From NCBI RefSeq assembly GCF_014651495.1, contig NZ_BMWZ01000001.1, positions 746,575 through 810,574 of the forward strand: a stretch of 64,000 nt of DNA, read 5' to 3'. The notes beneath the pieces are model-generated. The model saw only the letters and a program-made list of their open reading frames with translations, was not told where the DNA came from and searched no databases. The translations under genes were made by a program, and so were the position numbers. Position 1 is the first letter of the stretch. Every line of letters begins with the position of its first letter. The stretch is from Algibacter mikhailovii (GTDB taxonomy: Bacteria; Bacteroidota; Bacteroidia; Flavobacteriales; Flavobacteriaceae). Below, in pieces: positions 47,742-58,200 of this stretch.

Positions 47742-48263
47742 ATGATGAAAACAAAAACTACAATTATGCTGCTACTTTTAGTAGCCTTTTCTTTAAATTC
47801 TTTTGCTCAAAAAGATGTTTCAAGCAAATCAGTTGAAGCCATATCAGAATTTAAGAAAACAAACAATAAAATCAACAAATATTTTTCAAGCGCCTATGGT
47901 TACGCGGTTTTTCCGTCTATAGGTAAAGGCGGGTTAGGTGTTGGTGGAGCAACAGGAAACGGAACGGTTTATAGGGGAGGTTCAGTTGTTGGAGATTGTA
48001 AAATGTCTCAGTTAACAATTGGTCTTCAAGCGGGAGGTCAATCATATTCTGAAATAATATTTTTTCAAAATAAAAGTGCTTTTGATAGATTTACTGGGGA
48101 TAAGTTTGAATTTTCTGCACAAGCAACAGCTGTTGCTCTAACAGCAGGGGCTTCATTTGATGTTGATTATAGTGATGGGTTATTAATTTTTACTCATGCT
48201 AAAGGGGGCTTAATGTACGAAGCTTCAATAGGTGGGCAAAAATTTAAAACAGACATGCGATAA
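47742..48263 (+). CDS. SYLF-domain (Ysc84-like) exported lipid-binding protein
   Basis: A 173-residue protein with a signal peptide (MMKTKTTIMLLLLVAFSLNS then FAQ); the start could be either of two adjacent ATGs. The SYLF domain covers the rest: YGYAVFPSIGKGGLGVGGAT, GNGTVYRGGSVVGDCKMSQL, TIGLQAGGQSYSEIIFFQNK and LIFTHAKGGLMYEASIGGQK. Family members bind phosphoinositides or other lipids; the bacterial role is unknown. It is divergent from the amidinotransferase gene, and no core of the shared promoter points its way. A terminator follows at 48308. Confidence 0.85.
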   Translation: MMKTKTTIMLLLLVAFSLNSFAQKDVSSKSVEAISEFKKTNNKINKYFSSAYGYAVFPSIGKGGLGVGGATGNGTVYRGGSVVGDCKMSQLTIGLQAGGQSYSEIIFFQNKSAFDRFTGDKFEFSAQATAVALTAGASFDVDYSDGLLIFTHAKGGLMYEASIGGQKFKTDMR

Positions 48264-48307
48264 TATTTTTTTTGAATGATACATAAACTCTGATCTTCAG
48301 TGGTTGG

Positions 48308-48342
48308 AAAAAAACCTTTTACTAATATTAAAAGGTTTTTTT
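48308..48342 (+). terminator. Intrinsic terminator of the SYLF gene
   Basis: AAAAAAACCTTTTA and TAAAAGGTTTTTTT form a long A/T stem with a CC/GG clamp, 45 bases past the stop codon. Confidence 0.75.
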
Positions 48343-48520
48343 AAGGCCTACTCAGAACACTAAATAATGCCCTTTTTAAATTTGTTGACGAAAAAAAAGA
48401 TATACAAATGCTTTTTGTTAGGTTGGGATATGCATTGATTTTACTGTTTTATATTAAGAACTATTTTGTTTATTTGTAATCATTGTGCAGAAGATAAAAT
48501 TTTTCTAAACCCCTTAAGCA

Positions 48521-48631
48521 ATGTCACAGAGATTGGTCATCTCGTTTTTTATATTATTCTATTTTTTTGGTCAGACTGCTACCTTGGAGGCCCAGGAAAA
48601 GCAGGAATTACATTCTAAATCCCTAATATAA
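48521..48631 (+). pseudogene. Short frame with a signal peptide, probably a truncated gene 5' end
   Basis: 36 codons: MSQRLVISFFILFYFFGQTA, then TLEAQEKQELHSKSLI and TAA. It looks like an export leader plus about 15 residues of mature protein. Large Bacteroidota sensor-regulators and TPR-LuxR proteins often start this way, so it may be the broken start of such a gene, but a small secreted peptide is possible. Nothing downstream in any frame continues it. Confidence 0.3.
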
Positions 48632-48649
48632 AATATTTTTTTTTAAATT

Positions 48650-48897
48650 CTAATTTAATTGATGGGTATATTTCCCATTAAGCATTGTTGAAAGTACTTC
48701 TACCGTTGATATTTTGTTAGGTTGCATGTCAAAAAGATTTTTTTCCAATATTACTAAATCTGCCTTTTTCCTTTTTCAATCGAACGTGTTATATTAGAAA
48801 TACCGATGGCATCAGCTGCCTCTTTTTTAAATTCAGTTTTGCAACCAACAATTAAGGCTTTACATAAAACTGAGAGTTTTAATTGAATTCTTTTTAT
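48650..48897 (-). pseudogene. Decayed YtcJ-like amidohydrolase with internal deletion, paralog F
   Basis: Minus strand from 48897: the leader IKRIQLKLSVLCKALIVGCK with ATA where paralogs have ATG, then TEFKKEAADA, matching the SEAKKEAAD linker of paralogs A and E. Then the sequence jumps, with a frame change, to KADLVILEKNLFDMQPNKIS and TVEVLSTMLNGKYTHQLN, the last 38 residues of paralogs A and D. The whole catalytic barrel is gone. It is a deletion remnant of a sixth paralog. Confidence 0.85.
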
Positions 48898-49203
48898 AGT
48901 TTTAAATTTAATTACAAAGCTTTTGTCTCAATTTAAAAAACCCTTCAAATACTGCCAAATTTCAAACTAGAAAACAATCTTTTCTAAATTTTAAATCACA
49001 CTCAGAACAAAAACAGATTCCAAAATAGAAAATTCATAGAACTACTTTAGTTTATAGTTTTTTAAACTTTGAGAAAATACAGATATGCCCTATCGCCATA
49101 AATTTTCAAATCGTTCTTTATCAAAACGCGCTTACCCTTGTAAAAAAGATTGAAATACAGCTTGTCAAATTTAAAACTTCTGTATATTTACGCGCTGAAA
49201 AAA

Positions 49204-49289
49204 GCGCACGTGGCGGAATTGGTAGACGCGCTGGCTTGAGGGGCCAGTATCCGTTTTAGGATGTGGAAGTTCGAATCTTCTCGTGCGCA
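49204..49289 (+). tRNA. tRNA-Leu (anticodon GAG)
   Basis: Acceptor arms GCGCACG (49204-49210) and CGTGCGC (49282-49288) with discriminator A. The anticodon stem CTGGC/GCCAG encloses TTGAGGG, giving anticodon GAG at 49238-49240. A long variable arm (ATCC...GGAT), typical of leucine tRNAs, and a T-loop TTCGAAT follow. CCA is not encoded. Confidence 0.95.
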
Positions 49290-49938
49290 CTTTTAAATTA
49301 TGAACACTTTTCATAGCACTGTCATTGGCATACTCTTCACATAACTTAGCTTAATTCTTTTTATTTTTTTATGTTTAGCTAAATCGAGAAATGCAACACC
49401 ATTTTACCATTTCCAATTTCATTTTAATTAAGCCCTTGCAACCAAATTAGAACAATGGCACTTCAATGCCGTTGGATACATAAACAGGTTCATATTTAAT
49501 AGAAGTTGTCTTTCTTCGAAAGGGCAATATATTGACAATAAAAACACCTATATGACCCCTTTTAAAATAGTTTTTTTGTAGTCATATTCTTTAATATTAC
49601 CAATTTTATGAAAAATGTATTTCATCGAGTTTAAGAGTAAATAATAGAAAAATTGCTGATTTCCCTTCTCATATGTATTATCATTGTTTTGTTAAATTAT
49701 CTTCCCTCAATTAAAATCAATTTGACTTATAATAACAAATTAACAATTGAAACTGTGATTATTATTCATGGCACGAAATCTTGATAACCAACTAATTTGA
49801 TTATAAATGCACAAATTAACTTACTACGACAGGATTAGTAATTTTCAGAAGAGTTTATTGGATGAATAGATTATAAGTAGAGATGACAAAAATCTTTTAA
49901 CTGAAGTGAAGAAGAACCCAAACTAAAGTGTTGAAATA
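49290..49938. other. 650-base gene-free leader of the PKS/NRPS cluster
   Basis: No full gene. It holds two mini-frames on the plus strand, MARNLDNQLI and, at 49807-49869, MHKLTYYDRISNFQKSLLDE, close before the cluster start. They could be chance frames or a leader peptide. No clear TTG-N19-TAnnTTTG promoter was found. Confidence 0.4.
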
Positions 49939-52900
49939 ATGAACTATCTAAAAAGCGCAGAACGACAACTTCTACTTAATACATTTAATAAAGATATAGC
50001 TGAATGTAATGAAGACAGATCAGTTATTGATTTATTTCTTGACCAAGTAAAAAAGAGTCCTGATAACCTTGCAGTGGTCTATGAAAGTTGTGAAATAACC
50101 TACGGCGAGCTAGACAGCTGTACTAACCAATTTGCAGATTATTTGATTGACACCTTTAATATTAAGCAAGGAGACTGTATAGGTCTTATGATTGATCGTA
50201 GTGAGTGGTTAGCAATAGCAATATTAAGTATCCTAAAAACAGGTGCAGCTTATGTGCCCATATCAACTGATTATCCGCAAAAAAGGAAGGACTATATTAA
50301 GCAAGATAGTCATTGTAAAATTATTATAGATAAGGCTGTCATTGATAACTTTAAAACAAAAAAAGATTCATATGCCCAGCATATACCCTTAGACGTAAAA
50401 CTAAAGGCTAATGACCTTATGTATGTGCTATACACTTCAGGTACCACGGGCACACCTAAAGGCGTGATGATTGAACATAAGTCGGTAATCAATCTTATTA
50501 ATTATCAAACGCAATTGTTTCAAATTAATGAATCAGAAAGAATATTACAGTTCTCTAACTATTTTTTTGACGCTTCTGTAGAACAATTTTTCCTGTCTTT
50601 ACTAAATGGCGCAGCATTATATATTATTGGTAAAGAAGCCTTAACAAACCATGTGCTTCCGTCATTTATTGCTAAGAATAAGATTACGCATTTACATGCA
50701 ACGCCAAGCTACTTAGAAACATTACCCGACCTTTCTGAACTTTCAAGTCTTAAGAGAATTATAGCTGGGGGTGAGGTTTGTTCTGTAAAATTGGCGGCCA
50801 AATTAGGAAATACGTGCAATTTTTATAATAAATACGGTCCTACTGAGGCAACCGTAACCACAACTTTACATAAATATTCTGAAGCTGACAAAGACAGAGA
50901 CACGCTATCCATTGGTACACCCATTGGAAATGCTAGAGTGCATATATTATCAGAAAACCTAGAATTAGTTTCTATAGGTGAGACTGGAGAATTATGTATT
51001 GAAGGTCATGGATTAGCACGAGGTTATATGAATCTATCTGAGCTTTCCGCTGAAAAGTTTGTTACCAGCCCATTTGACTCGAAGAAAAAAATATACCGAA
51101 CTGGAGATTATGCTAAATGGCTAGCAAATGGAGATATTGAGTTTGTTGGACGTAAAGATGATCAAGTAAAGATTCGCGGATATAGGATGGAATTGGGCGA
51201 AATAGAATCTGCCCTTAACGCATTACCCAGTATAAAAAGAGCTGTAGTTGTAGCGAGTGACTTTAATGTAGAAGAAAAACGCCTTGTGGCATACATTCAG
51301 TATATAGAAGATTACGATGTACAACTATCTCTAAGAGAACAACTATTGGAAGTTCTTCCGGAATACATGGTACCCTTATTATACATTATTGTTGATGAAT
51401 TCGCGAAAACACCTAATGGTAAAATTGATAGAAAAAACCTTCCTGACCCCATTGTCCTTAGACCTGATTCTTCTCCAATATTAAGAAAACCAAGGAATAA
51501 AACAGAAAAGGAAATCGCTAAAATATGGGTTGAATATTTAGGTATAACAGAAGTTGGTATTGACGACAACTTTTTTGAAATGGGTGGAACATCATTATTG
51601 ACACAAAAAGTATCCGCACGTTTAAAAGCTCAATTGAATTTAGAAATCCCAGTTATAAAACTTTACGAATTCCCTACTATAGCGGATATATCTAAGTTTT
51701 TAAAGCTAAAAGAACCCATAGCTGATGTTTTAAAAACGACTAAAAAGAAAGAGAAAAGAGCCGTTAATGATATTGCAGTTATAGGCATGTCAGGCAGGTT
51801 TCCTGGTGCAGATTCCATTCAAGAATTGTGGGATATTCTTAAAGCTAGTAAGGAAACCATTTCATTCTTCTCCAAAGAAGAACTTGATAAAAGTATCCCA
51901 GAAGTTTTACGTAACGATCCCCTTTATGTAGCAGCTAGAGGCATTGTTCCTTCTGCAAAAGGGTTCGATGCTAAATTTTTTGGAATAAATCCCAAATTAG
52001 CAGAGGCCATGGATCCGCAACAACGACTCTTTTTAGAAGTTGCTTGGGAGGTTTTAGAACAATCAGGGTACTTGCCCAAACATTACAAAGGTAATGTAGG
52101 GGTCTACGCAGGATGTGGTGCTAATTCGTATTACACCAATAATGTCATTCCTAATAAAAACATCATAAATCAACTGGGAAGCTTTCTAGTAAACATAGCC
52201 AATGATAAGGGGTATGTAGCTACACGAGCGGCCTATCACCTTAATCTTAAAGGACCTGCTGTAAGTGTACATTCTGCGTGTTCAACGTCCTTGCTTGCTA
52301 TTGGACAAGCCGTTGAGGCTATCAGAAGCGGGCAATGTGATGTGGCTATTGCCGGAGGTGCAAGTGTTACTTCTCCAATGTATAGCGGGCATTTATACCA
52401 AGAAGGTTCCATGCTCAGTGCTAATGGCAGCTGCCGTTCCTTTGATAAAGACGGCAATGGAACTGTTTTTAGTGATGGTGCTGGTGCAGTCCTTCTTAAA
52501 AGTTTAGAAGAAGCAAAAAGGGATGGTGATGTTATTCATGGTGTTATTAAAGGATACGGAATAAATAATGATGGGGGGAATAAAGGTAGCTTCACTGCCC
52601 CTTGTGTTGAAGGACAGGCCGGAGCCATTTTTAAGGCTTTCCAAGATGCCGATATTGAACCCTCTGAAATAAGTTATATTGAAGCTCATGGTACTGCAAC
52701 ACCTGTAGGTGACCCCATAGAAATGGAAGGTCTCCATAAAGCTTTCGGAAAACAAGACAAACATAATTATTGTGCAATAGGTTCCATAAAAAGTAATATG
52801 GGACATCTTACAGCTGCTGCCGGAGTTGCAGGATTTATAAAAACAATATTAGCCTTAAAGCATAAAAAAATACCAGCTTCTTTAGGTTACGAACAAGCAA

Positions 52901-55185
52901 ACCCCGCCATTAATTTTGAGAACAGTCCTTTCTATGTAAATAATACATTTAGAGATTGGAATTGGGAAGGCAAAAGAAGAGCAGGTATTAGCTCCTTTGG
53001 TGTTGGAGGAACTAATGTACATATTGTAGTTGAGGAATTTGACAGAAAGCAGCCCGATTCATTTGATAATAGACCAATACAGCTACTAACTTGGTCGGCA
53101 AAAACCGATAAGAGTCTTGATGGTTATAAAGCAGCATTAGGAAAATTCACAGCCTCCTCAGATGACCTTAATATTGCAGATGTAGCTTATTCACTGAGCG
53201 CGACAAGAGATGTATTTAATAAACGTAGTTTTACCTTGGCGACTGACTCCAAAAATGCAGCAAAGGAACTTTCTAGTGATGAGGCTGCCTCTATAAAGTC
53301 TTCTGATTTAAAGGTTTTACCTGATAATCTTGCATTTCTATTTCCAGGACAAGGCGCCCAATATTTACAAATGGGAAAGGCGCTTTATGATTATGAGGAT
53401 GTCTTTCGAGATGCGGTTGATGAATGTGCTGAAATATTATTAGACGCTTACCAATATGATATTAGAAACATTATATACCCCAATGAGGAAAATCCCGCTG
53501 CAGAAAAACGTTTAAAAGATACGCAATTCACCCAACCGGCCCTATTTGTAATAGAATATGCCTTGGCACAACTTTGGATGAGTTGGGGCATACAACCTAC
53601 ACTTCTTTGTGGGCATAGTATTGGAGAGTTTATGGCAGCTCATTTAGCCGGTATATTTGCATTAAAAGATGCCTTGTTATTAGTTGCGGTACGCGGTAAA
53701 TTGGTAAGTCAACTGCCTGGGGGTAGTATGTTATCCGTTAGGACAACATACCAAATTTTGACTGAACTGCTACCAGAAAAGTTATCCATAGCTGCCGTAA
53801 ATTCTGATCAGCTTTGCGTTGCATCGGGTGAAGATGAAGATATTGAAGCCTTTGCAAAAGTACTCGAACAAAAGGAAATTCCTCATAGGATACTTTTAAC
53901 GAGTCATGCCTTTCATTCTACAATGATGGACCCTGTGATAGATGCATTTGAAGCTGAAGTGAAAAAATTAAAATTACAAGCACCTCGCATACCTATTGTA
54001 TCCTCAGTAACAGGAAAATGGCTAAGTGAAGCAGAAGCTATTGATCCAAAATACTGGAGCAATCATTTAAGGGCCACAGTACGATTTTCTGAGGCCATGG
54101 ACACAGCCCTTGCCTTAGAAGATATTGTTTTACTAGAAGTAGGTCCTGGTCGCGCGCTCACAACCTTATCACAACAAAAAAAGAAATCCAAATCAGCTAG
54201 TTCTATTTCTAGTTTGGTTATTCCTGGTGATAATGAAAATGCCTTTCATACCGTATTAACTGCCCTAGGTAATCTTTGGCTTAAGGGTATAGAACCAGAC
54301 TGGAACGCCTTTTATTATAAAGAGTCTAAACGAAAAATAATACTGCCAGCTTATGTTTTTGATCGGAAACCATGTTGGTTAGACCAGCCTCTTGATGACC
54401 AGACTTTAAATGGTACTTCTATCCAACATCTTAATAAGTCACAGGCCTCAAATAAGAACCAAGCTTTAACTCCAATGAATAATGTATCTAACCCTAACCG
54501 GAAAACCATTATATTGGAAAAAATATCAGAGATTATTATAAACACTTCAGGAATGGAGTTAGAATCATCTGACTACAAAAACAGTTTCCTGGAGCTTGGT
54601 CTTGATTCCCTGGTTTTAACTCAAATGGCCATTACTTGTAAAAACGAATTTAAAATACCTATCACATTTCGACAGCTAAATATTGAGTTTAATACACCAG
54701 AACTTTTAGCACATTATTTAGACAAAACATTGGCTCCAGAGCATTTTGCACCGATTATTCCGGTAATTAATCCAACGCCCGAAATAGCGAAACATAATGG
54801 ACATCATGGCGTACCTATTAATTCCCAAGAATTCAATACGACCTCACATAATAATAATTTGACTCTAGATTTAATAGCACAACAGATTCAATTATTATCA
54901 AAAGAGTTAGAGCTGATTAGAGCTGCTAACGTAGATTCAAGCTTAATTAAGAAGCCCATAGTTAATGGTTTAAAACCTGTTGTAAATCCAACATCCGAAT
55001 CAGAAATAAAGAATCGTATAACCCAAGTTGAAAAATCGCCTACAGAAAAACTAAATACCCCACCAGTCCTAGGCGCCCGATTAGGCATGGACGAATCTGG
55101 AAATCCAGCTTGGTTTATACCTTGTAAAGAAAACGACGGCGAGTACATTAAAATTGAATTGCCAGAAATCAAACCAATTTTATAG
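49939..55185 (+). CDS. Hybrid NRPS/PKS synthase A-PCP-KS-AT-ACP
   Basis: A 1748-residue cytosolic megasynthase. Adenylation domain about 25-510 (YTSGTTGTPKGVM, YGPTEAT, NGKIDR), carrier with pantetheine Ser552 (GGTSLL), ketosynthase about 610-1040 with Cys781 (HSACSTS), His917 (EAHGTA) and His956 (NMGHL), acyltransferase about 1110-1420 with Ser1227 (GHSIGE) and AFHS motif (malonyl-type), and an ACP with Ser1557 (LGLDSL). No ketoreductase. A tail ends in ARLGMDESGNPAWFIP, the linker normally found before a C domain in one-chain synthases. A-domain specificity residues read DAEHIGKVTK, which I cannot assign. It should load an amino acid and extend it by one malonyl unit. 50 bases to the next gene. 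Confidence 0.92.
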   Translation: MNYLKSAERQLLLNTFNKDIAECNEDRSVIDLFLDQVKKSPDNLAVVYESCEITYGELDSCTNQFADYLIDTFNIKQGDCIGLMIDRSEWLAIAILSILKTGAAYVPISTDYPQKRKDYIKQDSHCKIIIDKAVIDNFKTKKDSYAQHIPLDVKLKANDLMYVLYTSGTTGTPKGVMIEHKSVINLINYQTQLFQINESERILQFSNYFFDASVEQFFLSLLNGAALYIIGKEALTNHVLPSFIAKNKITHLHATPSYLETLPDLSELSSLKRIIAGGEVCSVKLAAKLGNTCNFYNKYGPTEATVTTTLHKYSEADKDRDTLSIGTPIGNARVHILSENLELVSIGETGELCIEGHGLARGYMNLSELSAEKFVTSPFDSKKKIYRTGDYAKWLANGDIEFVGRKDDQVKIRGYRMELGEIESALNALPSIKRAVVVASDFNVEEKRLVAYIQYIEDYDVQLSLREQLLEVLPEYMVPLLYIIVDEFAKTPNGKIDRKNLPDPIVLRPDSSPILRKPRNKTEKEIAKIWVEYLGITEVGIDDNFFEMGGTSLLTQKVSARLKAQLNLEIPVIKLYEFPTIADISKFLKLKEPIADVLKTTKKKEKRAVNDIAVIGMSGRFPGADSIQELWDILKASKETISFFSKEELDKSIPEVLRNDPLYVAARGIVPSAKGFDAKFFGINPKLAEAMDPQQRLFLEVAWEVLEQSGYLPKHYKGNVGVYAGCGANSYYTNNVIPNKNIINQLGSFLVNIANDKGYVATRAAYHLNLKGPAVSVHSACSTSLLAIGQAVEAIRSGQCDVAIAGGASVTSPMYSGHLYQEGSMLSANGSCRSFDKDGNGTVFSDGAGAVLLKSLEEAKRDGDVIHGVIKGYGINNDGGNKGSFTAPCVEGQAGAIFKAFQDADIEPSEISYIEAHGTATPVGDPIEMEGLHKAFGKQDKHNYCAIGSIKSNMGHLTAAAGVAGFIKTILALKHKKIPASLGYEQANPAINFENSPFYVNNTFRDWNWEGKRRAGISSFGVGGTNVHIVVEEFDRKQPDSFDNRPIQLLTWSAKTDKSLDGYKAALGKFTASSDDLNIADVAYSLSATRDVFNKRSFTLATDSKNAAKELSSDEAASIKSSDLKVLPDNLAFLFPGQGAQYLQMGKALYDYEDVFRDAVDECAEILLDAYQYDIRNIIYPNEENPAAEKRLKDTQFTQPALFVIEYALAQLWMSWGIQPTLLCGHSIGEFMAAHLAGIFALKDALLLVAVRGKLVSQLPGGSMLSVRTTYQILTELLPEKLSIAAVNSDQLCVASGEDEDIEAFAKVLEQKEIPHRILLTSHAFHSTMMDPVIDAFEAEVKKLKLQAPRIPIVSSVTGKWLSEAEAIDPKYWSNHLRATVRFSEAMDTALALEDIVLLEVGPGRALTTLSQQKKKSKSASSISSLVIPGDNENAFHTVLTALGNLWLKGIEPDWNAFYYKESKRKIILPAYVFDRKPCWLDQPLDDQTLNGTSIQHLNKSQASNKNQALTPMNNVSNPNRKTIILEKISEIIINTSGMELESSDYKNSFLELGLDSLVLTQMAITCKNEFKIPITFRQLNIEFNTPELLAHYLDKTLAPEHFAPIIPVINPTPEIAKHNGHHGVPINSQEFNTTSHNNNLTLDLIAQQIQLLSKELELIRAANVDSSLIKKPIVNGLKPVVNPTSESEIKNRITQVEKSPTEKLNTPPVLGARLGMDESGNPAWFIPCKENDGEYIKIELPEIKPIL

Positions 55186-55235
55186 ATTAGCAAAACACTA
55201 AAACAGCCCTAATAATTCAATTATAAGTTTGAATC

Positions 55236-58200
55236 ATGATTAAAACTAAAAATTTGATTGATCCTTTTGTAGGCCCTTCGATTCAGAAAGTAGTATATAC
55301 CACTAAATCCCAAGAGGAAATATGGGCAGCTTGTAAGCTAGGCGGAGAGGACGCGAATAGAGCTTTCAATATATCTATTTCTCTAATTTTTGATGGAGAC
55401 CTTAACCTATTGGCTTTAGAATCTGCGCTCAAACAATTGATTGCACGCCACGAATCATTGAGGTCTGTTTTTAGTGCGGATGGACGATTTATGATTGTTT
55501 TTAAAGAGCTTTCGCCAAATCCTATTATAAAAGATATTTCGCAACTCAGCGAAAAAGAGAAACATAAAACCGTAAATACTTACCTGTCTGAAGATGCAAA
55601 TTCCCTTTTTGATTTAGAAAAAGGCCCTTTATTAAGAATTGGTTTACTAAAACTTTCAAATCAAGAACATAGACTTGTACTTACAGCCCATCATGTTGTT
55701 TGTGACGGTTGGTCTTTTGGTGTAATGCTTGAGGAATTGGGTAGTCTTTATTCTGCACATGTAGAAGGAAAAGAACATGTCTTACCTGACGCGGAAACCT
55801 TTAGTTCTTTTGCAGATGATGAATTAGAATTTGTTTCAAGTGAAGCATCTAGAGATACCGAACAATTTTGGTTAAAGCAATATAATTCCTCAGTACCCCA
55901 GGTAAATATACCTACTGATTTTACTAGACCTCAATTAAGAACTTTTAAGAGTGATCGTTTAGATTTCAGCTTAGATAGTGTCTTAGCAGACGCCTTGAAA
56001 AAAACAGGGGTTCAGGCGGGTTGTAGTTTTGTTACCACACTTTTAGTTGCATTCGAAGTATTTTTATACGGTCAAACAGGTCAAAGCGACCTCGTGGTTG
56101 GCTTACCATCAGCTGGTCAATCTATAAACGGAAAAAAGCGATTAATAGGGCATTGCGTTAACTTATTGCCATTACGCAGCAAACTTAATACGGAAAGTTC
56201 TTTTACTGAATACTTGAAAAAAAGAAAAACAGAGCTATTTGATGCCTACGATCACCAACAATTTAGTTTTGGTCAATTATTAAAAAAATTATCAATAGCG
56301 AGAGATCCTTCGAGAGTACCACTAGTTCCCATTGTATTCAATATTGAGATGGGCATGACTAATAAAGTTTCTTTTTCTGGTTTATCCTTTAAGAAAGAAA
56401 GTAATCGAAGATCATGTGAAACATTTGAGATTTTCTTAAATGCAACAGGGACAGATGATGAACTCCTTTTTGAGTGGTCTTACAACGCCGCACTATTTAA
56501 ACCTGAAACTATAAAAAAGATGATGACTTCTTTTGAGGAAGTTTTATCGGCCATAGTGGGTAATCCCAATGTAAAGATTGGGGATATTATAAAAATAGAT
56601 GATTCCGCTTACCTTGAATTGAATAAAACCGTGGTATCGTATCCGCGAGCACCTTTGCACGCGTTACTTTCAAATCAAGCCCTTGTCACTCCTCAGAGTC
56701 ATGCCATAAAAATTGGTGATTCTCAAATTACTTATGAAAATCTTGAAAAACAAGTAAACCAATTATCGCTTTATTTAATTGAAAAAGGGATTGGCAATGG
56801 TGATTATGTTGGTGTTTCTTTGCCCCGATCAATAGAGCTTGTAGTCACTTTAATTGCGATAATGAAATGCGGCGCTGCTTACCTGCCATTAGACCCAAAG
56901 TACCCAAGCAATAGATTAGAGTTTATGTTAGAAGACTCAGATGCCAAATATTTAATTACTGGTAAAAATCTATTGTCTTCGTTAAATACAAATTCCGAAA
57001 TCTTACTTTTTGAAGAGGTATTTGAAAATTTATCAGAATATCCAAATTCACAACCAAATATAGCGGTTAGTAATAATGACATAGCGTATTTACTTTATAC
57101 TTCTGGTTCTACAGGCAAGCCTAAAGGTGTACCCGTAACTCATAAGAATCTTGTCAACTTCCTTTACAGCATGATAGAAGAGCCTGGAATAAAGGAATCA
57201 GACAAACTGCTTTCCATAACCACCATTTCGTTTGACATTGCTGGTTTAGAGTTATTCACTCCCCTTTTAAAAGGTGCTCTTTTGGTATTGACCAATGAAG
57301 AGACCGCTAGAGATAGTCGTCTATTGTTAGATTTAATGAAAGATGAGGCCATAACTATTATGCAGGCTACCCCTACTACTTGGCAAATGCTATTAGATAT
57401 TGGCTGGGAAGAAGCATTACCAATAAAGGCCTTATGTGGTGGTGAAGCATTACCCATGGTATTAGCAAAAAACATATTACAACGTGTCGATGAGCTTTGG
57501 AATATGTATGGCCCAACAGAAACAACCGTTTGGTCTTCTGTGAAACAAATTTCTAAGTCTGATGATTTGATAACCGTTGGTCGTCCAATTGCGAATACTC
57601 AAATATATATTATTAATGAACAAAATGATCTGGTTGCGCAAGGCAAGACTGGAGAGTTATGTATTGCGGGGGATGGTGTTGCTCAAGGCTATTGGAACAG
57701 GGAAGACTTAACCAATGAAAAGTTCATCAATAACCCTTTTGAACAAGAATTAGGTCCCATACTATATCGTACCGGCGATCTTGCTAAACTATTACCTTCG
57801 AGAGAAATACAATGTTTAGGACGTATCGATCAACAAATAAAGATTAGAGGCCATCGTATCGAGTTAGGAGAAATAGAAGAGGCTTTAGATTCCCTACCTG
57901 GGGTTCAAACTTCAGTCGTAGTGCTCTATAAAGATAATTTAGTAGCCAACCTCATTCCTTCGGACTTAGAAAATCAAAATGAAGAAAAAATACGGGCTTG
58001 GAAGGATACTTTGAAAACACAACTTCCTCCTCATATGGTTCCTCAGCAATTCAATTTGTTAAGCGAGTTCCCCAAGACACTCAATGGTAAAATAGACCGT
58101 AAAACGTTAACCAATTCTTTATCAATAAATCAAAAGGAGCAAGAATTTAATGAGGCTGAAACTAATTCAGAACAAATTATTGCTGCTATTTGGCAAGAGT

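Larger units (their letters stand above)
48343..49203. other. Gene-poor stretch before the tRNA
   Basis: About 860 bases without an intact full-size gene. It contains a 36-residue frame with a leader at 48521 and the decayed amidohydrolase at 48650. The last 300 bases before the tRNA show nothing recognisable. Confidence 0.6.

Noticed and set aside
49807-49869. 20-residue frame before the synthase as a regulatory leader peptide
   Set aside because: No codon run for a single amino acid and no terminator/antiterminator pair. Listed only as part of the gap.
49939-55185. Trans-AT or iterative PKS
   Set aside because: A complete integrated AT with GHSIGE and malonyl-type AFHS motif is present, and the single KS module is followed by an NRPS module.
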